DNA of 64,000 nt from Scandinavium sp036409475 (lineage in GTDB: Bacteria; Pseudomonadota; Gammaproteobacteria; Enterobacterales; Enterobacteriaceae). The notes beneath the pieces were generated by a model. That model was given only the letters and a program-made list of their open reading frames with translations, did not search any database and was not told the origin of the DNA. This document shows, piece by piece, positions 7,985 through 15,782 of the stretch. Position numbers and translations under genes: made by a program. The DNA lies in contig NZ_JAYRCK010000005.1 of the NCBI RefSeq assembly GCF_036409475.1, forward strand, positions 62,001 to 126,000. The letters run 5' to 3'. How positions within the stretch are numbered: position 1 is the stretch's first letter; each line of letters starts with the position of its first letter.

Positions 7985-8863
7985 TCAGTGCTGAGCAGCC
8001 TGCGGCAGGTTGTTCAACACGTCGAGCGCCTCTTTCGGAAGGGGTAACGCAGCTGCGGCCAGGTTCTCTTCCAGATGCTTCAGCGAAGACGTGCCTGGGA
8101 TCAGCAGGATATTAGGCGAACGTTGCAGCAGCCATGCCAGTGCAACCTGCATCGGCGTGGCGTTCAGAGTAGCGGCAATGTCGTTGATATCCTGAGACTG
8201 CAACGGCGTGAAGCCACCCAGCGGGAAGAACGGCACATAGGCGATATTCTTCGTCGCCAGCATGTCGATAAGCTTATCGTCATGGCGATTTGCCACGTTA
8301 TAGAAGTTCTGCACGCAGACGATATCGGTCATTTTCAGGCTATCTTCCACCTGCTTTTCGGTGACGTTGCTCATCCCGATATGGCGGATCAACCCTCTTT
8401 CTTTCAGCTTAATCAGTGTTTCCAGCGGTTCTTCCAGCGAGCCTTCTGCCGGGCCGTGAGCGCTGATCATGCTGCGCAGATTCACCACATCCAGCACATC
8501 GAGACCCAGGTTACGCAGGTTGTCTTCCACTGCGGAAGTGAGTTCCGGGGCAGACATGGCCGGCAGCCAGTTGCCTTGTTCATCGCGACGTGCGCTGACT
8601 TTGGTGACAATTGTCAGCTCTTTCGGATACGGGTGAAGTGCCTTTTTGATGATTTGGTTGGTGACATGCGGCCCGTAAAAATCAGAGGTGTCGATATGGT
8701 TCACGCCAGCTTCAAGCACCGCCTGCAGCACTTTCACTGCCCTCTCTGGATCTTTAGGAGGGCCAAACACGCCAGGCCCCGCCAACTGCATCGCTCCATA
8801 GCCAAGGCGATACACATCACGATCGCCGAGAGTAAAACTGCCGGACTGTTTAACGCTGGACAT
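7985..8863 (-). CDS. Aldo/keto reductase, YdbC/PdxI family
   Basis: This 292-residue TIM-barrel oxidoreductase closely resembles E. coli YdbC (PdxI, a pyridoxal reductase), with the shared stretches RLGYGAMQLAGPGVFGPP and NHIDTSDFYGPHVTNQ. Asp, Tyr and Lys of the catalytic tetrad are visible (DTSDFYG, VTKVSA). The usual His is Asn (VVNLR), as in YdbC. The start is ATG 8863, with GAGGAA upstream and an N terminus matching YdbC; the frame is open to 9151 but that extension looks non-coding. In E. coli ydbC is elsewhere on the chromosome, so this is a paralogue or a relocated copy. Its true substrate is not shown by the sequence. Confidence 0.85.
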   Translation of the reverse strand: MSSVKQSGSFTLGDRDVYRLGYGAMQLAGPGVFGPPKDPERAVKVLQAVLEAGVNHIDTSDFYGPHVTNQIIKKALHPYPKELTIVTKVSARRDEQGNWLPAMSAPELTSAVEDNLRNLGLDVLDVVNLRSMISAHGPAEGSLEEPLETLIKLKERGLIRHIGMSNVTEKQVEDSLKMTDIVCVQNFYNVANRHDDKLIDMLATKNIAYVPFFPLGGFTPLQSQDINDIAATLNATPMQVALAWLLQRSPNILLIPGTSSLKHLEENLAAAALPLPKEALDVLNNLPQAAQH

Positions 8864-8882
8864 AACTGTTTCCTCATAATGG

Positions 8883-8911
8883 CTTAACCGGCTAAGTGTA
8901 AACCGGTTAAG
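8883..8911. promoter_or_regulatory. Perfect inverted repeat upstream of the aldo/keto reductase
   Basis: CTTAACCGG (8883-8891) and CCGGTTAAG (8903-8911) form a 9-bp perfect inverted repeat with an 11-bp centre, 20 bp before the start codon. It is a candidate operator or leader hairpin; no regulator is assigned. The rest of the 247-bp divergent gap to yqeF is AT-rich promoter DNA. Confidence 0.4.
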
Positions 8912-9110
8912 CGAGGAAGGAAGCGAAGAAAGTTTAACGGAATGTGCGGCCTGTAAGCGCAAAGTAGTAATGTCTCCAGTGAAATATTGCCCAATGAATG
9001 TTAAATGACAGCGAATTGCTTTGTGATTAATCTCACTTTTTGTAAACAATTGCGATAATAGTTGATAACAATACTCTACTATAGTGCGGTTAATGTGCGC
9101 TGAGGTCGGG

Positions 9111-10292
9111 ATGAAAGACGTCGTAATCGTAGGTGCAGTAAGAACCCCCATAGGCTGTTTTCAGGGCGCGTTATCGCGCTTCACCGCCGTGGAGTTGGGC
9201 AGTGTGGTGGTGAAAGCGCTGGTCGAGCGAACCGGCATTGACCCTTTTGCCGTCGATGAAGTGATTCTCGGCCAGGTGCTGACGGCGGGTGCCGGGCAAA
9301 ACCCTGCCCGACAGTCGGCCATCAAAGGCGGCCTGCCGAACACGGTTTCTGCCATTACCATTAATGACGTCTGCGGCTCAGGCCTGAAAGCGCTGCATCT
9401 TGCGACTCAGGCGATTCAGTGTGGTGAAGCCGATGTGGTTATCGCCGGTGGCCAGGAAAACATGAGCCGCGCGCCTCACGTGCTGACAGACAGCAGGACA
9501 GGGGCACGACTGGGCAACAGCCAGCTTATCGACAGCCTTGTGCATGACGGGCTGTGGGATGCTTTCAACGATTATCATATGGGCGTGACGGCGGAAAATC
9601 TGGCGCGAGAATACGGCATTACCCGCGAGTTACAGGATGCCTGGGCGCTTAGCTCACAGCAAAAAGCGCGACGTGCGATCGATTCCGGGCGCTTCCGGGA
9701 TGAAATTGTCCCGGTTGTGAATGTCCAGAAAAACGGTCTGACTCAGGTTGTCGACACCGACGAACAGCCGCGAACCGATGCCAGCGCCGAAGGGCTCGCT
9801 CGCCTGATGCCCGCGTTTGATACGCTGGGTTCAGTGACGGCGGGTAACGCCTCATCGATAAACGATGGCGCGGCGGCGGTGATGATGATGAGTGAATCAC
9901 GAGCGCTGGAGCTGAATTTGCCGATTCTGGCGCGCATTCGGGCCTTTGCCAGCGTGGGTGTCGATCCTGCACTGATGGGGATTGCGCCGGTTTATGCGAC
10001 ACGCCGTTGTCTTGAGCGCGTGGGCTGGCAGCTTGGCGATGTTGACTTGATTGAAGCCAATGAAGCTTTCGCGGCACAGGCTATTTCCGTCGGCAAGGTG
10101 CTCGAATGGGACGAAAAGCGCGTCAACGTTAACGGCGGCGCGATTGCATTGGGCCATCCGATTGGCGCGTCCGGCTGCCGTATTTTGGTGTCGCTGGTGC
10201 ATGAGATGATCAAACGCGATGCCCGCAAAGGGCTGGCGACATTGTGCATCGGCGGTGGACAAGGCGTGGCGCTGGCGGTTGAACGCGAATAG
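9111..10292 (+). CDS. yqeF: Acetyl-CoA acetyltransferase (thiolase) YqeF
   Basis: This 393-residue thiolase condenses or cleaves acetyl-CoA units. It has the acyl-accepting cysteine in NDVCGSGLKALHL (about residue 88), the GHPIGASG histidine motif and the C-terminal CIGGGQG cysteine. It is nearly collinear with E. coli YqeF. ATG 9111 is used because GAGG lies at 9102-9105 and the N terminus MKDVVIVGAVRTPIG matches; the frame extends to 9084 without support. It is divergently transcribed from the aldo/keto reductase. Confidence 0.93.
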   Translation: MKDVVIVGAVRTPIGCFQGALSRFTAVELGSVVVKALVERTGIDPFAVDEVILGQVLTAGAGQNPARQSAIKGGLPNTVSAITINDVCGSGLKALHLATQAIQCGEADVVIAGGQENMSRAPHVLTDSRTGARLGNSQLIDSLVHDGLWDAFNDYHMGVTAENLAREYGITRELQDAWALSSQQKARRAIDSGRFRDEIVPVVNVQKNGLTQVVDTDEQPRTDASAEGLARLMPAFDTLGSVTAGNASSINDGAAAVMMMSESRALELNLPILARIRAFASVGVDPALMGIAPVYATRRCLERVGWQLGDVDLIEANEAFAAQAISVGKVLEWDEKRVNVNGGAIALGHPIGASGCRILVSLVHEMIKRDARKGLATLCIGGGQGVALAVERE

Positions 10293-10313
10293 TCCTGAGA
10301 TGTTTATCTCGTG

Positions 10314-10464
10314 AGGCCTCCTGCAAAGGGTAATGCCGTTCACTTAAGCCAATGAATTAGGGGAAACTCCGGGATTTGGTTCCCGGAGGGACGCCAAACC
10401 CGGTGGTCGCCCCGGATATCTCGGTCTTAAACTAACGGTGTTATCCTGCAAAGGGGGCCTTTTT
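10314..10464 (+). terminator. Interrupted probable yqeF terminator
   Basis: AGGCC (10314-10318) can pair with GGCCT (10456-10460), which is followed by T residues. The two arms are now separated by the MITE and its target duplication. The uninterrupted form would have a 12-base loop. Whether the split form still terminates is unknown. Confidence 0.45.
10331..10443. mobile_element. 113-bp MITE with IS4-family ends
   Basis: The element is bounded by an exact 12-bp direct repeat, TCCTGCAAAGGG (10319-10330 and 10444-10455). Its ends are imperfect inverted repeats, TAATGCCGTTCACTTAAG and the complement of CTTAAACTAACGGTGTTA, matching at 13 of 18 positions. From memory the left end resembles IS4 termini (TAATGCCGATCAGTTAAG), and IS4-type elements duplicate about 10-13 bp. 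It has no coding capacity and contains internal palindromic GC-rich sequence. Removing the element and one repeat restores AGGCC...GGCCTTTTT, a likely yqeF terminator, so it sits in a terminator loop. Confidence 0.75.
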
Positions 10465-10637
10465 GTTTGCTGAAATCCACCCTTTCTTCGTTTTTCTGCG
10501 CGGTTACCCCCTCTTCTGTATCGTAATTCAAATATTTTATAACTCATTGTTATTAAACAATATAAGTGCTCATTCGTGGCGTGAAATCAAGCCCGTAACG
10601 TGATCGGTTTTGCATTTCTGGTATTTATTAGCATAAA

Positions 10638-10658
10638 AAATGAAACGATGTTTTATTT
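10638..10658. promoter_or_regulatory. KdgR operator upstream of kduI
   Basis: AAATGAAAC-GAT-GTTTTATTT is a near-palindrome that fits the KdgR consensus (AAATGAAACA-TTGTTTCATTT type). It lies about 90 bp before kduI. KdgR represses pectin and hexuronate breakdown genes until 2-keto-3-deoxygluconate is present. Confidence 0.7.
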
Positions 10659-10748
10659 ATCATTGAAAACCACCAGTGGGAGGCATAAGATGTTTTCAAC
10701 AGAAAAGCGAAACTGCTTTTCAAAATGAAACTTATGCTGGAGGTTTAC

Positions 10749-11585
10749 GTGGACATCAGACAAAGCATCCACAGCGCGCACGCTAAGACGCTGGATACGC
10801 AAGGGCTGCGCAACGAGTTTTTGGTTGAGAAGGTGTTTGTCGCCGATGAATACACCATGGTGTACAGCCACATCGATCGCATTATTGTGGGCGGCATCAT
10901 GCCGGTGGCAAAAACGGTCTCTGTCGGCGGAGAAGTGGGCAAACAGCTTGGCGTGAGCGACTTCCTTGAGCGTCGTGAGCTGGGTGTGATTAACATCGGC
11001 GGTCCGGGCACCATCACAGTCGATGGCAAATGCTATGAAATCGGCCATCGCGATGCCCTGTACGTCGGGAAAGGGGCGAAAGAAGTGGTGTTCGCCAGCA
11101 TCGATACCACGAAACCCGCGAAGTTTTACTACAACTGCGCCCCGGCACACACCACCTTCCCGACCAAAAAAGTCACCCCTGCGGATGTTGCCCCGGTCAC
11201 GCTTGGCGACAACATCACCAGCAACCGTCGCACCATCAATAAATACTTCGTTCCGGACGTGCTGGAAACCTGTCAGCTCAGCATGGGCCTGACTGAACTG
11301 GCGCCAGGCAACCTGTGGAACACCATGCCGTGCCATACCCATGAACGCCGCATGGAAGTCTATTTCTACTTCAATATGGCCGACGACGCCTGCGTGTTCC
11401 ACATGATGGGCCAACCGCAGGAAACGCGCCATATCGTGATGCACAACGAGCAGGCGGTCATTTCGCCGAGCTGGTCGATTCACTCTGGCGTGGGCACTCA
11501 GGCCTACACCTTTATCTGGGGCATGGTCGGTGAGAACCAGGTCTTCGATGATATGGACCACGTCGCTGTTAAAGATCTGCGCTAG
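10749..11585 (+). CDS. kduI: 5-dehydro-4-deoxy-D-glucuronate isomerase KduI
   Basis: This 278-residue cupin enzyme converts 5-keto-4-deoxyuronate (DKI) to 2,5-diketo-3-deoxygluconate, which KduD then reduces. It serves the breakdown of unsaturated uronates from pectin and glycosaminoglycans. The metal-binding segment PCHTHERRMEVYFYF is present. The start is GTG 10749, preceded by GGAGG at about 10739-10743, and the length equals E. coli KduI. kduD follows 60 bp downstream, and a KdgR operator lies upstream. Confidence 0.95.
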   Translation: MDIRQSIHSAHAKTLDTQGLRNEFLVEKVFVADEYTMVYSHIDRIIVGGIMPVAKTVSVGGEVGKQLGVSDFLERRELGVINIGGPGTITVDGKCYEIGHRDALYVGKGAKEVVFASIDTTKPAKFYYNCAPAHTTFPTKKVTPADVAPVTLGDNITSNRRTINKYFVPDVLETCQLSMGLTELAPGNLWNTMPCHTHERRMEVYFYFNMADDACVFHMMGQPQETRHIVMHNEQAVISPSWSIHSGVGTQAYTFIWGMVGENQVFDDMDHVAVKDLR

Positions 11586-11645
11586 TTGCGGGCAGCGAAA
11601 CCCTTTGCCTGTCCGGTACAGGCGTCAAATGAGTAAGGATTGTTT

Positions 11646-12407
11646 ATGATTCTCGATACATTTTCACTGGCAGGCAAAGTTGCCGTGGTTTCCGGATGCG
11701 ATACCGGTCTGGGTCAGGGCATGGCCATTGGCCTGGCGGAAGCCGGCTGTGACATCGTTGGTATCAACATCGTTGAACCCACCGAAACCATTGAGCAGGT
11801 GACCGCTCGCGGTCGTCGTTTCCTTAGCCTGACGGCTGACCTGCGCAATATCGACGGTATTCCGCAACTACTGGAACGTGCTGTCGCCGAATTTGGCCAT
11901 ATCGATATTCTGGTCAACAACGCCGGTTTGATTCGTCGCCAGGACGCTATCGAATTTAGCGAGAAGGATTGGGACGATGTGATGAACCTGAACATCAAAG
12001 CGGTGTTCTTCATGTCTCAGGCGGCAGCGAAACACTTCATCAGCCAGGGCAAGGGCGGCAAAATTATCAACATCGCCTCGATGCTCTCCTTCCAGGGTGG
12101 AATTCGCGTTCCCTCTTATACTGCGTCGAAAAGCGGCGTGATGGGCGTGACCCGTTTGCTGGCGAACGAGTGGGCAAAACACGGCATCAACGTCAACGCG
12201 ATTGCGCCGGGATATATGGCGACCAACAACACCCAACAGCTGCGTGCTGATGAACAGCGTAGCGCCGAAATTCTGGATCGTATTCCGGCCGGGCGTTGGG
12301 GCTTGCCGAGCGATCTGATGGGGCCAGTGGTGTTCCTGGCATCTCCTGCTTCAGACTACATCAATGGCTACACTGTGGCGGTGGACGGCGGCTGGCTAGC
12401 CCGCTAA
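11646..12407 (+). CDS. kduD: 2-deoxy-D-gluconate 3-dehydrogenase KduD (SDR)
   Basis: This 253-residue short-chain dehydrogenase reduces 2,5-diketo-3-deoxygluconate to 2-keto-3-deoxygluconate with NAD(P)H. The nucleotide-binding glycine motif GCDTGLGQG, the NNAG motif, the catalytic Ser (in IASMLSF) and Tyr/Lys (YTASK) are all visible. ATG 11646 is preceded by AAGGA and matches the E. coli N terminus. It is the second gene of the kduID operon. In E. coli araE follows; here an unrelated Wzz-type gene does. Confidence 0.95.
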   Translation: MILDTFSLAGKVAVVSGCDTGLGQGMAIGLAEAGCDIVGINIVEPTETIEQVTARGRRFLSLTADLRNIDGIPQLLERAVAEFGHIDILVNNAGLIRRQDAIEFSEKDWDDVMNLNIKAVFFMSQAAAKHFISQGKGGKIINIASMLSFQGGIRVPSYTASKSGVMGVTRLLANEWAKHGINVNAIAPGYMATNNTQQLRADEQRSAEILDRIPAGRWGLPSDLMGPVVFLASPASDYINGYTVAVDGGWLAR

Positions 12408-12424
12408 CCCCATCAAGCTGGGAC

Positions 12425-12451
12425 AAAAACCCTGTTCCGGCGGGGTTTTTT
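12425..12451 (+). terminator. Terminator of kduID
   Basis: AAAAACCC pairs with GGGGTTTTTT around a short loop and ends in a T run, 18 bp after the kduD stop. Confidence 0.75.
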
Positions 12452-12737
12452 ATACGTAAAAAGACTAATATTTTTCCATGCTTAATGTGAATTAAATATG
12501 GCTAGACCTTTTATTTAGTGGGTGATAACGGATCTACCGGCATAAATGATAAAGCGTTTTTAATCAACTCCGCAATTAGGTGGGATCTTTTGCGGGAATT
12601 TGAGCATTTAGCATTTTTTCTGAATGAAGACCATGAGAATTCCTGGTTATGTGATTAACAAAATAAAATGTTTTCAGAATCTTCTTATGGGGCTATATTA
12701 GCGAAAAATAACGTTAACCTGCACTGACGAAATCATC
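12452..12737. other. AT-rich intergenic region before fepE
   Basis: These 286 bp, clearly richer in A and T than the flanking genes, hold no reading frame I can support. They occupy the position of araE in E. coli and probably contain the fepE promoter, but I cannot single out convincing -35/-10 boxes. Confidence 0.5.
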
Positions 12738-13874
12738 ATGTCAACTATGGATATCAAGCCCCCAAAGGTCGTCACGATCGCGCCTTCTGTTCCCGCACAA
12801 TCTTTCTCTACCGGGCAAGATATTGATCTCCTGGTACTACTGGACGTGTTGTGGAGTGCCCACAAACGCATCCTCGCTTTTGTTCTTGGGTTTGCCTTTG
12901 CCGGCCTGGCTGTTTCGCTGCTGTTGCCGCAAAAATGGACCAGCAGCGCCGTTATCACGCCAGCGGAGCGCACACAGTTAATGCCACTCAACACGCTACT
13001 TACCACGATGAGAGTGCTCGGTGTCGACAATAAAAGCGACAGTACTGAGCTGTTTAATTTATTTATCAAAAAGTTTAACTCCTCTGTGTTGCTGGAAGAG
13101 TACATAAAATCTTCACCTGAGCTAATGAATCCGCGGAGAGAGATTGATGTCGATCCGATTGAGCTTCATCGTGCGGTCGTGACCATCGCCGAACGGATGA
13201 AAGCGGTTGACGATGCCAGCAACAAAAAAGAGAACTACGCGCTGTATAACTCCTGGACGCTCTCTTTTACTGGCCCGGATGCGGCAGAAGCGCAAGCGAT
13301 TCTGGCGGGCTACATCAAATTCGTCAGCGCGGAAGTGGTGAAACAGACCATGACCAATCTCCATGAAAACGTGACCATGAAGCTACAGACCGAAAAACAG
13401 CGTCTGGAACTTGATCGTGCGCAACTGGAGAATGCGAAAGACACCAAAATTAAGCGTCTGAATTATTCTTTGCAGGTTGCACAAGCTGCTGGCATCAATA
13501 AGCCGGTGTACAGCAATGGGCAAATGATTAAAGATGATCCCGATTTTTCCGTCACCCTGGGCACTGAAGGGATCAATAAAAAACTCGAAATTGAAAAGTC
13601 GATTAAAGATGTTTCTGAATTGAATGCGGATATTCTCAATCGTGAGTATTTGTTGAAACAGTTAGAATCGTTAAATATTACGGATGTTGACTTTCCCGTG
13701 GTTAATTATCAGCTTGAACCCTCACTTCCTATTAAAAAGGATGGTCCAGGGAAGTCGCTTATTATTCTGCTGGCTGCGCTGCTGGGCGGGGCAATAGCCT
13801 GTGGAACGGTTTTACTGCAAAGTGCGCGTGAGTCGCGCCGGGCTATGTTGCTGCTCGAAGAACCTGCGCTGTAA
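12738..13874 (+). CDS. fepE: FepE-type Wzz regulator of very long O-antigen chain length
   Basis: This 378-residue protein has a cytoplasmic N terminus, a first membrane helix at about 44-63, a large periplasmic coiled-coil domain and a second helix near 338-360. That is the polysaccharide co-polymerase topology. The sequence matches FepE over its length (LPQKWTSSAV, FNLFIKKF, MKAVDD, PVYSNGQ, LPIKKDGPGK). FepE oligomers in the inner membrane set the very long modal length of O antigen made by Wzy. In E. coli and Salmonella fepE lies in the ent/fep cluster; here it stands alone between kduD and ygeA. ATG 12738 has no strong ribosome binding site; ATG 12747 is an alternative. Confidence 0.88.
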   Translation: MSTMDIKPPKVVTIAPSVPAQSFSTGQDIDLLVLLDVLWSAHKRILAFVLGFAFAGLAVSLLLPQKWTSSAVITPAERTQLMPLNTLLTTMRVLGVDNKSDSTELFNLFIKKFNSSVLLEEYIKSSPELMNPRREIDVDPIELHRAVVTIAERMKAVDDASNKKENYALYNSWTLSFTGPDAAEAQAILAGYIKFVSAEVVKQTMTNLHENVTMKLQTEKQRLELDRAQLENAKDTKIKRLNYSLQVAQAAGINKPVYSNGQMIKDDPDFSVTLGTEGINKKLEIEKSIKDVSELNADILNREYLLKQLESLNITDVDFPVVNYQLEPSLPIKKDGPGKSLIILLAALLGGAIACGTVLLQSARESRRAMLLLEEPAL

Positions 13875-13886
13875 TTCTCCAATAAA

Positions 13887-13923
13887 GCACATAAAAAGAA
13901 TAACTTATCTTCTTTTTATGTGC
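13887..13923. terminator. Long perfect hairpin after fepE
   Basis: GCACATAAAAAGAA and TTCTTTTTATGTGC form a 14-bp perfect stem with a 9-base loop, 12 bp after the fepE stop. No T tract follows, so it may stabilise the mRNA 3' end or act as a weak bidirectional terminator. Confidence 0.5.
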
Positions 13924-14057
13924 CTGAGATCCGCCCTCAACGGCCCTTGTTCACCGCACCTCTCTCCAGCGCATACCTGTCTCTTTCGTTGAGATCAGAA
14001 GTGGAAAGTTAATCCCAACTCTGGTTCACTGTGGAAAACACGTTCAAAGGACAGTCC

Positions 14058-14750
14058 ATGAAAACCATTGGTCTACTTGCCGGCATGAGCTGGGAATCCA
14101 CCATTCCTTATTACCGTCTGATTAATGAAGGCATCAAGCAGCGCCTGGGCGGCCTGCACTCGGCGAAGATCCTGATGCACAGCGTTGATTTCCATGAGAT
14201 TGAAGCCTGTCAGGCTTCGGGTGAATGGGAAAAGGCCGGGGAGATCCTCGCGAACGCGGCGGCCTCGCTGGAAAGCATCGGTGCGGAAGGGATCGTGCTT
14301 TGCACTAACACCATGCACAAAGTGGCCTCACAGATTGAATCCCGTTGTCAGGTGCCTTTTTTGCACATCGCGGATGCAACAGGGCGTGCGATTGAGAAGC
14401 AAAAGCTGCGCAATGTCGCGCTGTTGGGCACACGCTACACCATGGAGCAGGAGTTCTACCGCGGGCGTCTGGAGCAGGAATTCTCGCTGAATTTGCTTAT
14501 CCCTAATGCCGATGAACGCGCGCGAATCAACCAAATCATCTTCGAAGAGCTGTGCCTTGGCACGTTTAGCGAGACTTCCCGTCAGGAATATTTACAGGTC
14601 ATTGAACGGCTGGTGGCAGAAGGCGCTGAAGGCGTTATTTTTGGCTGCACCGAAATTGGCCTGCTGGTACCTGCCGAACGTTGCCCGGTGCCGGTGTTTG
14701 ATACAGCCGCGCTTCATGCCTCTGATGCCGTGGACTTTATGCTTTCCTGA
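14058..14750 (+). CDS. ygeA: Amino acid racemase YgeA (Asp/Glu racemase superfamily)
   Basis: This 230-residue PLP-independent racemase of the aspartate/glutamate family acts on several amino acids in E. coli, with homoserine favoured. The two catalytic cysteines lie in VLCTNTMHK and FGCTEIGLL. ATG 14058 is preceded by AAAGGA and aligns with E. coli YgeA; the open frame starts at 14031 but that extension is unsupported. Its end overlaps the end of the convergent lysR by 14 bp. Confidence 0.92.
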   Translation: MKTIGLLAGMSWESTIPYYRLINEGIKQRLGGLHSAKILMHSVDFHEIEACQASGEWEKAGEILANAAASLESIGAEGIVLCTNTMHKVASQIESRCQVPFLHIADATGRAIEKQKLRNVALLGTRYTMEQEFYRGRLEQEFSLNLLIPNADERARINQIIFEELCLGTFSETSRQEYLQVIERLVAEGAEGVIFGCTEIGLLVPAERCPVPVFDTAALHASDAVDFMLS

Positions 14751-15663
14751 GCAGCGCTTCCAGGGGGGTGACGATCGTCGGCAAACTGCTTTGCAGATGA
14801 CTGACAAAGGCATCCACTAATGCCGATCCTGGCCGGTGCAACGGCCGGATCAGGCTCACCGTAAACGGCACATCGACACTAAAGCGACGGATAGCAATGC
14901 CCGTGGCGGCGTATTCCAGTGCGGTAAACGGGTTAACCACTGAAATGCCCGCCCCCGCACGCACCATGGCGCAAATTGACGCCGCGCTGTGAGTTTCCAC
15001 CACCATTCTTCTCCGCACCTGATGCTCGCTAAACAGGTTATCAAGCAACTGCCGGTAGCTGTCCGTACGCGACAGGCTGATGTAGTTCTCCCCTTCAAAA
15101 TCTTGCGGTGTGAGTACCGTTTTCTGCGCAAGCGGATGGCTGGCGGGCAGAACGCAGACTTCATTCATGCTGAGTAAGGGCGTGCGTTCGGTGCCGGGCG
15201 GCGTATGCAGCGTTTCAGTGAGCCCAAGATCGTGACGTTGCGCAGACAGCCACTCTTCGAGCAGCGGCGATTCCTGCGGAACAATTTGCAGACTCACTTC
15301 CGGGTAGCGAGCGAGGAAAGGTTGCAGCAACGCTGGCAAAAAGGACTGCGAAAAGACGGGCAGACAGACCACGGAGAGTTCGCCCTGGCGAAATTCCCGC
15401 AGGCTTTCCGCCGCGCTCACAATGCGGTCCAGCCCGTACCAGGAGCGCTGCACTTCTTCAAACAACCGCAAACCCTGAACGGTAGGATGCAGCCGCCCGC
15501 GACTGCGCTCAAACAGCTTTAACCCCAGCACTTTTTCAAACCGTGCGAGCTCCCGGCTGACCGTCGGCTGCGAGGTGTGCAACAGCGCTGCTGCTTCGGT
15601 GACGTTGCCGGTGGTCATCACAGCATGAAAGATTTCGATGTGGCGTAAATTTACCGCAGGCAT
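14737..15663 (-). CDS. lysR: LysR, transcriptional activator of lysA
   Basis: This 308-residue founding member of the LTTR family has an N-terminal winged helix-turn-helix (MPAVNLRHIEIFHAVMTTGN...TSQPTVSRELARFE) and a C-terminal effector domain. It activates lysA when diaminopimelate is available and lysine is low. ATG 15663 matches the E. coli N terminus; the frame is open to 15696. It is divergent from lysA across a 119-bp gap that must hold the operator and both promoters. Confidence 0.95.
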   Translation of the reverse strand: MPAVNLRHIEIFHAVMTTGNVTEAAALLHTSQPTVSRELARFEKVLGLKLFERSRGRLHPTVQGLRLFEEVQRSWYGLDRIVSAAESLREFRQGELSVVCLPVFSQSFLPALLQPFLARYPEVSLQIVPQESPLLEEWLSAQRHDLGLTETLHTPPGTERTPLLSMNEVCVLPASHPLAQKTVLTPQDFEGENYISLSRTDSYRQLLDNLFSEHQVRRRMVVETHSAASICAMVRAGAGISVVNPFTALEYAATGIAIRRFSVDVPFTVSLIRPLHRPGSALVDAFVSHLQSSLPTIVTPLEALLRKA

Positions 15664-15782
15664 GGCGTATTCCTTTCCTGACGTTATCCATATCAATTTT
15701 GCATGAAGTGTCGAAAAAACGATATTTTTTATTCGGTATTCACTGTGGCGTAATCAAGGCAGAGAAAAAGACGGAGTTCACC

